Shown here one piece after another: positions 1 to 6,456 of a stretch of DNA of 11,762 nucleotides; within the stretch, counting starts at the first letter, position 1; every line of letters begins with the position of its first letter. A program made the position numbers and the translations under genes. Below the pieces are notes generated by a model that worked only from the letters and a program-made list of their open reading frames with translations, had not been told where the DNA came from and did no database searches. The stretch is from Acidimicrobiaceae bacterium (lineage in GTDB: Bacteria > Actinomycetota > Acidimicrobiia > Acidimicrobiales > UBA8190), in the NCBI GenBank assembly GCA_003453695.1, contig DMNK01000154.1:3894-15655 (forward strand), read 5' to 3'.

Positions 1-1
1 G

Positions 2-478
2 CTGCCCGACGGCGACGGCGTGGAGGTGTGCCGGGACCTGCGTTCCGCCGTGCCCGAGCTCAAGTGCCTCATGCTCACGTCCTTCGCCGACGACGAAGCG
101 CTGTTCTCGGCGATCCTGGCCGGGGCGAGCGGGTACGTGCTCAAGCAGATCAAGGGAAGCGACCTGGTGAACGCCGTGCGGCGCGTCGCCGCCGGTGAGT
201 CGCTGCTCGACCCGTCGCTCACCCGCCAGGTGATGGACCGCTTGCGCGGCGACCAGGTGGAGGACGAGCGCCTGTCCCGGCTCACGTCCCAGGAGCGCAA
301 CATCCTCGAGCTCATCGCCGAGGGGAAGACCAACCGCCAGATCGCCGACGAGCTGTACCTGGCCGAGAAGACGGTCAAGAACTACGTGTCGAACCTGCTG
401 TCGAAGATGGGCTTCTCCCGCAGGACCGAGGCGGCCGTCTATGCCGCCCGGCTGTCGGAGCGCCGCCAGAAGCCCTAG
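2..478 (+). CDS. DevR/DosR-like response regulator, 5' end missing
   Basis: This is a two-component transcription regulator of the NarL/LuxR family. The reading frame is already open at the left edge, so the start and the phospho-acceptor Asp lie outside; 158 residues are visible. They are the end of the receiver domain (LPDGDGVEVCR onward) and a complete LuxR-type helix-turn-helix near the C-terminus (EGKTNRQIADELYLAEKTVKN). From memory the sequence aligns without gaps to Mycobacterium DosR. If the first visible Leu is residue 57, then Thr82, Lys104, the DNA-contacting Lys179, Lys182 and Asn183, and Thr198 all fall on identical residues, while DosR Thr205 is Ala here. DosR controls the hypoxia and nitric-oxide dormancy regulon. 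Whether this protein does the same is inference, because the cognate kinase and target promoters are not in the window. It converges on rpmB. Confidence 0.9.
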   Translation: MPDGDGVEVCRDLRSAVPELKCLMLTSFADDEALFSAILAGASGYVLKQIKGSDLVNAVRRVAAGESLLDPSLTRQVMDRLRGDQVEDERLSRLTSQERNILELIAEGKTNRQIADELYLAEKTVKNYVSNLLSKMGFSRRTEAAVYAARLSERRQKP

Positions 479-481
479 ACG

Positions 482-526
482 CCGGGCGGCGGGGACCGGC
501 CCTCGACCTGGCCGGAGGGAGCCCGG
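482..526. terminator. Nested hairpin between convergent genes
   Basis: The 48-bp gap between the regulator stop and the rpmB stop holds two nested inverted repeats. The outer arms are CCGGGC (482-487) and GCCCGG (521-526). The inner arms are CCGGCC (496-501) and GGCCGG (510-515) around an 8-nt loop. The dyad could end transcripts from both sides. It has no T-tract on either strand, so a terminator role is inferred from position and from the common lack of U-tracts in GC-rich Actinobacteria. Confidence 0.45.
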
Positions 527-745
527 TCAGGCGGACTGGGCGGGGCGGGAACGGCGCTCGGGTTTCGTCACCTTCCCGGCCCGGAGGCACGACGTGCACA
601 CGTCGATGCGCCGCGGCGTGCCCTTCACCACCGCCCGCACGCGCTGGATGTTGGGGTTCCAGCGGCGCTTGGTGCGCCGGTGGGAGTGGCTGAGGCTCAT
701 CCCGAAGGACGGGTGCTTGCCACAGATCTCGCAAACGGCAGCCAC
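527..745 (-). CDS. rpmB: 50S ribosomal protein L28 (zinc-binding form)
   Basis: This is L28 of the large ribosomal subunit, 72 residues, typical of small actinobacterial L28 proteins. The N-terminus AAVCEICGKHPSFG, the basic RRTKRRWNPNIQRV segment and the C-terminal CTSCLRAGKV are family hallmarks. Cys5, Cys8, Cys50 and Cys53 form two CxxC pairs, so this is the zinc-binding version rather than the zinc-free paralogue that some Actinobacteria switch to under zinc limitation. The start is taken as GTG at 745 because it gives the usual L28 N-terminus and has a strong GAGGAGG site 9 nt upstream. The longer open frame to 850 would add unrelated residues and run into fakA. It is divergent from fakA and convergent with the response regulator, so it is probably transcribed alone. 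Confidence 0.96.
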   Translation of the reverse strand: MAAVCEICGKHPSFGMSLSHSHRRTKRRWNPNIQRVRAVVKGTPRRIDVCTSCLRAGKVTKPERRSRPAQSA

Positions 746-754
746 GGCGCGCGG

Positions 755-761
755 CCTCCTC
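755..761 (-). promoter_or_regulatory. Ribosome binding site of rpmB
   Basis: Read on the minus strand this is GAGGAGG, a near-perfect Shine-Dalgarno, 9 nt before the GTG at 745. It decides the rpmB start. Confidence 0.85.
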
Positions 762-785
762 AGAGGGAAAGCGGACGAAGGCCAG

Positions 786-791
786 AGGTTA
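786..791 (-). promoter_or_regulatory. Candidate rpmB -10 element
   Basis: The minus strand reads TAACCT, matching actinobacterial TANNNT, 40 nt before the rpmB start. That leaves room for a short leader with the GAGGAGG site. No convincing -35 is visible at the usual distance. The same hexamer precedes rpmF at 7011-7016. It shares the bases TTA/TAA at 789-791 with the fakA -10 on the other strand. Confidence 0.5.
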
Positions 792-795
792 GCAT
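790..795 (+). promoter_or_regulatory. Candidate fakA -10 element (possibly leaderless)
   Basis: TAGCAT fits TANNNT and ends 8 nt before the ATG at 804. Transcription would then begin at or within about 2 nt of the start codon, giving a leaderless mRNA. In keeping with this, no Shine-Dalgarno sits at a normal distance; the nearest purine run, AGAGG at 784-788, is 15 nt away. No clear -35 is seen. Confidence 0.5.
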
Positions 796-803
796 CCTGC
801 CTC

Positions 804-2498
804 ATGGGGCCGTTGCAGAGGCTGGCGCCAGCCGACCTGGCGGCCACCATGGTCGCCTACCGCGACGTGCTGCGCGCCCACCAGGAGGCCATCAACCGGC
901 TCAACGTCTATCCCGTGCCCGACGGTGACACGGGCACCAACATGGCCCTCACCGTCGAGTCGGTGGTGGCCGAGCTCGACGAGCTCCCCGGGTCCCACGA
1001 CGGCGACGGCGACGCCCCGGGCATGGCCGAGATGTGCCGAGCCGTGGCGCACGGTTCCCTCATGGGGGCTCGAGGGAACTCGGGGGTGATCCTCTCCCAG
1101 CTGCTGCGGGGCTTCACCGGGGTGATCGCCGACACGAAGGAGGTGTCGGCCCGAGCGCTGTCCGAGGCGCTGACGGCGGCGAGCGACGCTGCTCGGCAGG
1201 CGGTCCTCCGACCGGTCGAAGGGACCATCCTGACGGTGGCCCGGGCCGCCGGTGACGGTGCCACCCAGGCGGCGGGCAAGGGCGCAAGCATGGCGGAGGT
1301 GCTGGACATGGCGCGCCAGCGCGCCGCCGACGCCCTGGCGCACACCCCCGAACAGCTTCCCGTCCTGGCTCGCGCCGGGGTGGTCGACGCCGGGGGCGCC
1401 GGCTACCTGTTGCTGCTCGATGCCGCCCTCAACGTCGTGGACGGGCGCCCGCTCCCCGAGCCGCCGGCCGGTGACGGGAAGGGGCCGGTCGTGCTCGAGG
1501 CGAACCCCTGGCAGGACGCCGACACGGATCGGCCCGGCGTGCACGTCGAGGGAGGGCTGCGCTACGAGGTCATGTACCTGCTCGACGCGCCGGACGAGAC
1601 GATCCCCGCCTTCAAAGAGGTGTGGGCCGGCGTCGGCGACTCCATCGTGGTGGTGGGCGGCGACGGCTTGTGGAACTGCCACATCCACACCAACGACGTG
1701 GGGGCCGCCGTGGAGGCGGCGCTCGACGCGGGCCGGCCCCGCAACATCACCGTCACCGACCTGGCCGAGCAGGCCGAGGAGGAGCGCTGGGTGCGAGAGG
1801 GCGCCCTGGGCGTCACGACGGAGGCGCCCTCCGGCCCACCGCCGCGCACGGCCGTCGTGGCCGTGGCGAACGGTGACGGTGTGGGACGCATCTTCCGCTC
1901 CCTGGGCGTGCACCACCTGATCCCGGGCGGGCAGTCCATGAACCCGTCCACGGCGCAGATCCTCGACGTGGTGGAGAAGGTCGAGTCCCCAGAGGTGGTG
2001 CTGCTCCCCAACAACGAGAACATCCATCCCGTGGGGATGCAGGCGTGCGAGCTGGCCACCAAGCCCATGCGCATGGTGCCGACGAGCGGCATCGTCGAGG
2101 GCTTCGCCGCCCTGCTCGAGTACGACCCCGAGGCCGGGGCCGAGGACAACAGCCAGTCCATGGCGGCCTCGGCGCGGCGCATCGTGGCCGGCGAGGTGAC
2201 GCAAGCCGTGCGGGACGCTTCCGGCCCCGCCGGGCCCATCCACGCCGGTGACTGGATGGGGTTGTCGCGCGACGGCATCGAGGTGGTGGCCGACTCCTTG
2301 GTGGAGGCGACGTGCTCGCTCCTGGGCAAGCTGCTGCGCGACGAGCACGAGCTGGTGACGCTCATCGAAGGTGAAGGCACCGGCGTGGCCGAGACCCGGC
2401 GCATCACCGAGTGGATCGATGAGCACCGCCCCGGCCTCGCCGTCGAGGTGCACCACGGGGGTCAGCCGCTGTACCCCTACCTCGTCAGCATCGAGTGA
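804..2498 (+). CDS. fakA: FakA/YloV-like fatty acid kinase (DAK2 domain)
   Basis: In the characterised family, FakA phosphorylates fatty acids presented by a FakB (DegV-fold) partner, making acyl-phosphate for phospholipid synthesis. The protein has 564 residues, the usual length. The N-terminal DhaL/DAK2 kinase domain has the Mg-ATP motif PVPDGDTGTNM (Asp40, Asp42, Asn46) and GARGNSG (88-94). The middle domain has NCHIHTND with His293 and His295. The C-terminal FakA_C domain has GGQSMNPST and LPNNENI and ends in GGQPLYPYLVSIE. Where Firmicute FakA has a zinc-ligand Cys (YCTE), this protein has YEVMYLL at 254-260, so that ligand is absent. ATG at 804 is the first start that gives a family-like N-terminus; the frame is open upstream but reads through rpmB antisense. 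It overlaps recG by 4 bp (GTGA). No fakB is in the window, so the lipid role is by homology. Confidence 0.9.
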   Translation: MGPLQRLAPADLAATMVAYRDVLRAHQEAINRLNVYPVPDGDTGTNMALTVESVVAELDELPGSHDGDGDAPGMAEMCRAVAHGSLMGARGNSGVILSQLLRGFTGVIADTKEVSARALSEALTAASDAARQAVLRPVEGTILTVARAAGDGATQAAGKGASMAEVLDMARQRAADALAHTPEQLPVLARAGVVDAGGAGYLLLLDAALNVVDGRPLPEPPAGDGKGPVVLEANPWQDADTDRPGVHVEGGLRYEVMYLLDAPDETIPAFKEVWAGVGDSIVVVGGDGLWNCHIHTNDVGAAVEAALDAGRPRNITVTDLAEQAEEERWVREGALGVTTEAPSGPPPRTAVVAVANGDGVGRIFRSLGVHHLIPGGQSMNPSTAQILDVVEKVESPEVVLLPNNENIHPVGMQACELATKPMRMVPTSGIVEGFAALLEYDPEAGAEDNSQSMAASARRIVAGEVTQAVRDASGPAGPIHAGDWMGLSRDGIEVVADSLVEATCSLLGKLLRDEHELVTLIEGEGTGVAETRRITEWIDEHRPGLAVEVHHGGQPLYPYLVSIE

Positions 2499-4687
2499 CC
2501 GCTCGCCGCCCCGGCGCCACGGCGTCGACCTCGCCGGCGGCACCACCGGCGGGCCGGCCGTTGCCCGCCCTGGCCGAGCTGCCGGTGTCACGGGTGCACC
2601 GGGTGGGGGAGAAGCGGGCCGAGGCGCTCGCCACCCTGGGCATCGAGACCGTGCTCGACCTCGTGACCCACTACCCGCGCCGCTACATCGACCGGACACG
2701 CCAGGCGTCGCTGGCGGAGCTTCAACCCGGTGACGAGGCGGTGGTCCTGGCGACGGTGCAGGCGTCGAGCACCCGGCGGACTCGTCAGGGGCGGGCGCTC
2801 GTCGAGGTCGACGTCGACGACGGCAGCGGACGACTGCGCGTCGGCTTCTTCAATCAGAGCTGGCGGGCCCGCCAGCTCCCGGTGGGGACCGAGGCCATGT
2901 TCTTCGGCAAGGTCGACCTGTACCGGGGGCGGCGGCGCATGACCAACCCCGTGGTCGACCTGGTCGGCAACCGCACCGGGCGCATCGTGCCCGTCTATCC
3001 CACCTCGGAGCGCTCCGGCGTGGGGGGGTGGGAATTCGGCGAATGGATCGATGAGGCGTTGCGTCGGGCGGGAGAGCTGCTCGACCCGGTGCCGCCACAG
3101 GTCCGCAGCCGTCTGGGGCTGATGGGACGGACCGAGGCGTTCCGGGCCATTCACGCGCCGCAGTCCTTCGACGAGCGCGACCGGGCCCGGCACCGCCTCG
3201 CCTTCGACGAGCTCCTGCGGCTGCAGCTGCAGGTGGTGCGCCGGCGTATCGCCCTCGAACGCGACGCCCGCGGCCTTCGTCACGTGGTCGACCCGCCTCC
3301 CGAGCGGGCCCTGGTCGCTCGCTTCCTCGCCGCCCTCCCCTTCTCGCTGACCGATGCCCAGCGCCGCGCCGTCGAGCAGATCGACGCCGATCTCGCCGGG
3401 CCGCTGCCCATGCACCGCCTGCTCCAGGGCGACGTCGGCTCGGGCAAGACGGTGGTGGCCCTGGCCGCTTTGCTGACCGCCGTGCAGGGAGGCCACCAAG
3501 GCGCACTGATGGCGCCGACCGAGGTCCTGGCCGAGCAGCACTACCTGTCGGTGCAGCGGCTCCTCGGCGATCTCACCGTTCCCGACCCTGGCCGGCTGTC
3601 GGGGACGCGTCCGCTCGAGCTGGCCCTGCTCACGAGCCGCACCCCGGGCGCAGAGCGCGCCCGGCTCCAGCAAGGGCTCCAGCGCGGGGAGGTGGACGTG
3701 GTGGTCGGGACCCATGCCCTCATCACCGAAGACGTCCTGTTCTCGAGCCTCGGGGTGGTGGTGATCGACGAACAGCACCGCTTCGGCGTGGAGCAACGCG
3801 CCGCCTTGCGGGCCAAGGGCCGCCAAGGCGGGGGCGCCGACCCCGACCTGCTGGTCATGACGGCGACACCGATCCCGCGCACCGCCGCCATGGTGGTCTT
3901 CGGAGACCTGGACGTCACCGAGCTGGACGAGCTGCCGCCGGGGCGCGCCCCGGTGTCCACGCACTGGGCGCGCACCGCGGAGGACGAGCAGGGCGCCTTC
4001 GAGCGGATACGTGCCGAGGTCGCCTCCGGAAGGCGGGCCTACGTGGTGTGCCCGCTCGTCGAGGGCTCCGAACGCGTCCAGGCCGCTTCCGCCACCGCCG
4101 AGCGGGAGCGCCTGGCCCACGGCGCCCTGGGCGGGCTGCGCCTCGGCCTGCTCCACGGCCAGCTCAAAGCGGCGGACAAAGAAGCGGTGATGGCCGCCTT
4201 TCGGGCCGGCGACGTCGACGTCCTCGTGGCCACCACCGTGATCGAGGTGGGTGTGGACGTCCCCGAGGCCACGGTCATGGTGGTCGAGGACGCCCAGCAC
4301 TTCGGCATCGCCCAGCTGCACCAGTTGCGAGGGCGGGTGGGCCGCAGTGACCTGCCGTCGTGGTGCTACCTGGTGTCCGATGCCGACAGCCCCGAGGCGG
4401 TGCGGCGACTGCAGGCGCTCGAATCGAGTACCGATGGCTTCGAGCTCGCCGAGGTCGACCTCGAGCTGCGCGGCGAGGGCACCATCCTCGGCGTGAGACA
4501 GAAGGGCCGCAGCGACCTGAAGCTGGCGTCGCTGCGCCGGGGCGACCGCTCGCTGGTCGAGGCGGCCCGGACGGTGGCCGAGGAGCTGCTCGGCGAGGAC
4601 CCCACCCTGCACGGCGTCCCCGGTCTGGCCGAGGAGGTCGATCTACTCGTGGGCGAAGAGGACGCCGCCTTCCTCGCCAAGAGCTGA
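2495..4687 (+). CDS. recG: ATP-dependent DNA helicase RecG
   Basis: RecG remodels stalled replication forks and Holliday junctions and unwinds R-loops. The 730 residues are normal for the family. The N-terminal part includes a helix-hairpin-like LPVSRVHRVGEKRAEAL (about 29-45) and the OB-fold wedge domain (about 75-165). Superfamily-2 helicase motifs follow in order: GDVGSGKT Walker A (312-319), MAPTEVLAEQH, DEQH (425-428) with RFGVEQR, TATPIPRT (456-463), IEVGVDVPEATVMVVEDA, and QLRGRVGRSD (610-619) of the RecG TRG region. All catalytic motifs are intact. The GTG start at 2495 overlaps the fakA stop as GTGA, implying coupled translation. There is no strong Shine-Dalgarno, and the first 25 or so residues are Pro/Ala-rich and variable, so a slightly later start is possible. 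Confidence 0.96.
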   Translation: MTARRPGATASTSPAAPPAGRPLPALAELPVSRVHRVGEKRAEALATLGIETVLDLVTHYPRRYIDRTRQASLAELQPGDEAVVLATVQASSTRRTRQGRALVEVDVDDGSGRLRVGFFNQSWRARQLPVGTEAMFFGKVDLYRGRRRMTNPVVDLVGNRTGRIVPVYPTSERSGVGGWEFGEWIDEALRRAGELLDPVPPQVRSRLGLMGRTEAFRAIHAPQSFDERDRARHRLAFDELLRLQLQVVRRRIALERDARGLRHVVDPPPERALVARFLAALPFSLTDAQRRAVEQIDADLAGPLPMHRLLQGDVGSGKTVVALAALLTAVQGGHQGALMAPTEVLAEQHYLSVQRLLGDLTVPDPGRLSGTRPLELALLTSRTPGAERARLQQGLQRGEVDVVVGTHALITEDVLFSSLGVVVIDEQHRFGVEQRAALRAKGRQGGGADPDLLVMTATPIPRTAAMVVFGDLDVTELDELPPGRAPVSTHWARTAEDEQGAFERIRAEVASGRRAYVVCPLVEGSERVQAASATAERERLAHGALGGLRLGLLHGQLKAADKEAVMAAFRAGDVDVLVATTVIEVGVDVPEATVMVVEDAQHFGIAQLHQLRGRVGRSDLPSWCYLVSDADSPEAVRRLQALESSTDGFELAEVDLELRGEGTILGVRQKGRSDLKLASLRRGDRSLVEAARTVAEELLGEDPTLHGVPGLAEEVDLLVGEEDAAFLAKS

Positions 4688-4695
4688 CCCTCCCC

Positions 4696-4701
4696 TACGC
4701 T
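4696..4701 (+). promoter_or_regulatory. Candidate rsmD -10 element (possibly leaderless)
   Basis: TACGCT lies in the 22-bp gap after recG and ends 8 nt before the rsmD GTG, the same spacing as at fakA. No Shine-Dalgarno is present in this gap, which fits leaderless initiation. Without transcript ends this remains a pattern match. Confidence 0.4.
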
Positions 4702-4709
4702 CGCCGCCC

Positions 4710-5396
4710 GTGCGCGTGATCGCCGGTGCCTTGCGGGGGCGGCTGCTGCGAGCCCCGGCCGGGACCACCACCCGGCCCACCGCCGACCGGGTACGCGAAG
4801 CCATCTTCGACGTGCTCGGGAGCATCTGCCCGCTGGACGACCTCTCCGTGCTCGACCTCTTCGCCGGCAGCGGGGCCATGGGCATCGAGGCCCTGTCCCG
4901 GGGGGCGGCTTCCGCCGTCTTCGTGGAGCGAGACGTCAGCGCGCTCGGGGCGATCCGGGCCAACCTCGCCGCCCTGGGCCTCGACGACCGGGCCACGGTG
5001 GTCCGAGCCGACGCCCGCCGATGGCTGGCCGGCCGCCGGGCCGTGGCGGGAGCGCCCGCCCCGGCGAGCCCGTTCGACGTCGCGCTGGTCGACCCGCCCT
5101 ACCACTTCGGGGAGTGGGGAGGCCTGCTCGAGGACCTCCACGCCTCCTTGGCCGTGCTCGAGTCCTCCCGTCCCGTGCCGGCGGCCCGGCGCTGGGAAAC
5201 GCTCAGGTCCAAGCGGTACGGCGGTACGCTCGTCACAGTGGTCCGCCGCGCGCCCAGCGCGCCGAACCGGCCCTCGGCGGCCGAGTCCCCGCCGCATGGG
5301 ACACCCGAGACACCCGAGACACCCGAGACACCCGAGACACCCGAGACACCCGAGACACCCCACCAGCAGCCAGCCGAGCAGAAAGGCACGTCGTGA
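4710..5396 (+). CDS. rsmD: 16S rRNA (guanine-966-N2)-methyltransferase RsmD, with repeat tail
   Basis: RsmD uses S-adenosylmethionine to methylate N2 of G966 in 16S rRNA during 30S assembly. The N-terminus MRVIAGALRGRLL and TRPTADRVREAIFDVL are family signatures. The SAM-binding motif is DLFAGSGAMGIEAL (49-62), and the catalytic (D/N)PPY motif is DPPY at 128-131. The methyltransferase fold ends near RYGGTLVTVVRRA (about 168-180). About 48 further residues form a Pro/Glu/Thr-rich, presumably disordered tail holding six TPE repeats, giving 228 residues against roughly 185-190 usual. The GTG start at 4710 is fixed by the conserved N-terminus. The stop overlaps the coaD start as GTGA. rsmD-coaD is a very widespread gene pair. 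Confidence 0.94.
   Translation: MRVIAGALRGRLLRAPAGTTTRPTADRVREAIFDVLGSICPLDDLSVLDLFAGSGAMGIEALSRGAASAVFVERDVSALGAIRANLAALGLDDRATVVRADARRWLAGRRAVAGAPAPASPFDVALVDPPYHFGEWGGLLEDLHASLAVLESSRPVPAARRWETLRSKRYGGTLVTVVRRAPSAPNRPSAAESPPHGTPETPETPETPETPETPETPHQQPAEQKGTS
5301..5360 (+). repeat. Perfect 9-bp tandem repeat inside rsmD
   Basis: The unit ACACCCGAG is repeated six times without a mismatch (5301-5354), followed by a partial seventh copy ACACCC. In the rsmD frame each unit reads Thr-Pro-Glu. The unit is a multiple of three, so gain or loss of copies would change tail length but not the frame. The perfect identity suggests recent expansion by replication slippage. Confidence 0.95.
5381..5386 (+). 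promoter_or_regulatory. Ribosome binding site of coaD
   Basis: GAAAGG lies 6 nt before the GTG at 5393, inside the 3' end of rsmD. It supports that start over upstream in-frame codons. Confidence 0.65.
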
Positions 5397-5869
5397 CCGT
5401 CGCCCTCGTCCCTGGGTCCTTCGACCCGTTCCACAACGGCCATCTCGAGGTGGTCGAGCGGGCGGCCCGGTTGTTCGACGAGGTGGTGGTGGCGGTGCTG
5501 CGCAATCCGCAGAAGGCCGAACCGCTCTTCAGCCTGCCCGAACGCGAGGAGATGCTGCGCGAGGCGGTGGTGCACATCCCCAACGTCCGGATTACGTCGG
5601 TGTCCACCTTGGTGGTGGAGGTGGCCCGCGACGTGGGCGCGTCGGCCATCGTCAAGGGGCTGCGGGCGGTATCCGACTTCGAGAACGAGCTGCAGATGGC
5701 CCAGATGAACCGGCAGCTGTCGGGCATCGAGACGTTGTTCATCCCCACCAGCTCCACGTCGTCGTTCGTGGCGTCCCGGTTGTTGCGCGAGGTGGCCCGC
5801 TACGGCGGCGACGTGTCCGCCTTCGTCCCCAAGACCGTGGCCAAGCGGCTGCAGGAGAAGTTCGCGTGA
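5393..5869 (+). CDS. coaD: Phosphopantetheine adenylyltransferase
   Basis: CoaD transfers AMP from ATP to 4'-phosphopantetheine, giving dephospho-CoA, the penultimate step of coenzyme A synthesis. The 158-residue length matches the family. Near the N-terminus is the nucleotidyltransferase signature PGSFDPFHNGH, with the HxGH motif at 14-17. VVEVARDVGASAIVKGLRAV and DFENELQMAQMNR are conserved substrate-site segments, and the C-terminal SSTSSFVASRLLRE holds the ATP-binding region. The GTG start gives the usual TVALVPGSFDP N-terminus, has a GAAAGG site, and overlaps the rsmD stop by 4 bp. The stop overlaps the next gene in the same GTGA manner. Its product feeds the CoA pool from which acyl carrier protein, encoded about 2.5 kb downstream, receives its prosthetic arm. 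Confidence 0.96.
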   Translation: MTVALVPGSFDPFHNGHLEVVERAARLFDEVVVAVLRNPQKAEPLFSLPEREEMLREAVVHIPNVRITSVSTLVVEVARDVGASAIVKGLRAVSDFENELQMAQMNRQLSGIETLFIPTSSTSSFVASRLLREVARYGGDVSAFVPKTVAKRLQEKFA

Positions 5870-6456
5870 CGGACCTCTTCGACGAGGATCCGTTCGCACC
5901 GCCCGAGCCCAGCGGCGATGCCGAAGGACTGATCCGCCAGGCCCTCGACGCCGTCGCCGCGGCGCGGGCCATGCCGTTGTCGGCTTCTGTGCTCGTGGCC
6001 AGAGACGAGCTCGTCGAGCTGCTCGAGGGGGCCCTCGACCGTCTTCCCGACGAGCTGCGACAGGCTCGCTGGCTGTTGAAGGAGCGAGACGAGTTCATCG
6101 CCCAGCGCAAGCGCGAGGCCGAGACCCTGCTCGAGGACGTCCGTGCCCAGGCCGAGCGGATGGTCCAGCGCACCGAGATCGTGCGCCAGGCCAACCAGGT
6201 GGCGCAGCGCATCCTGGACGACGCCCGGGAAGAGGCCAGGCGCCTTCGCCACGAGGCCGAGGACTTCTGCGACCAGAAGCTCGCCTCGTTCGAGATCGTG
6301 CTCGACCGCACCTTGAAGACGGTCCAAGCCGGCCGGGAGAAGCTGCAGGCCACGCCGGCTCCGCCTCCGCCTGCGGCCGACGTCGCCGGTGCCGAGGGGG
6401 GTATGGACAACGGCAGCGGCGCCTTCTTCGACCAGGACGACTCCGGGAGATGGTGA
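5866..6456 (+). CDS. SepIVA-like (DivIVA-related) coiled-coil protein, short form
   Basis: This 196-residue protein has no enzyme motif, signal peptide or membrane helix. An acidic N-terminus (TDLFDEDPF) is followed by a conserved block (about 22-78: ALDAVAAARAMPLSASVLV, then RDELVELLEG and LPDELRQA). A charged helical coiled coil (about 65-160) follows, with the stretch EIVRQANQVAQRILDDA and then FCDQKLASFE, ending in a Pro/Ala-rich tail. Both blocks match, as I recall the sequence, the two ends of mycobacterial SepIVA (Rv2927c), a DivIVA-domain protein needed for septation and envelope growth. Position agrees: SepIVA also sits directly upstream of the DUF177 gene, rnc, fpg and smc. SepIVA is about 245 residues, so the middle of the coil is about 50 shorter here. 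The GTG start overlaps the coaD stop. Automatic pipelines might call it hypothetical or ATP-synthase-b-like. The function is inferred. Confidence 0.75.
   Translation: MTDLFDEDPFAPPEPSGDAEGLIRQALDAVAAARAMPLSASVLVARDELVELLEGALDRLPDELRQARWLLKERDEFIAQRKREAETLLEDVRAQAERMVQRTEIVRQANQVAQRILDDAREEARRLRHEAEDFCDQKLASFEIVLDRTLKTVQAGREKLQATPAPPPPAADVAGAEGGMDNGSGAFFDQDDSGRW
6445..6450 (+). promoter_or_regulatory. Ribosome binding site deciding the DUF177 start
   Basis: GGGAGA precedes three possible in-frame starts: ATG 6450, GTG 6453 and ATG 6456. Only ATG 6456 has a workable spacing (5 nt), and it gives a TGATG stop/start overlap with the upstream gene. Confidence 0.55.

Noticed and set aside
441..803. 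Upstream extension of the fakA frame to 441.
   Set aside because: It runs antisense through rpmB and the promoter gap. Family similarity begins just after ATG 804.
746..850. A longer L28 starting at 850 on the minus strand.
   Set aside because: The extra residues do not resemble L28 and would include the ribosome binding site and the start of fakA.
789..4612. Very long minus-strand open frames opposite fakA (789-2699) and recG (2588-4612).
   Set aside because: They are antisense shadows of high-GC codon use. Their translations are His/Gly/Arg/Ala-rich without a recognisable domain, while the plus strand carries complete conserved proteins.
5301..5360. The tandem repeat as a CRISPR array.
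   Set aside because: The 9-bp units are contiguous, with no spacers, and are in frame within rsmD.
4726..5865. Upstream extension of the sepIVA-like frame to 4726, giving a 576-residue protein.
   Set aside because: The extension lies out of frame over rsmD and coaD and reads Arg/Pro-rich nonsense. GTG 5866 with its 4-bp overlap explains the start.
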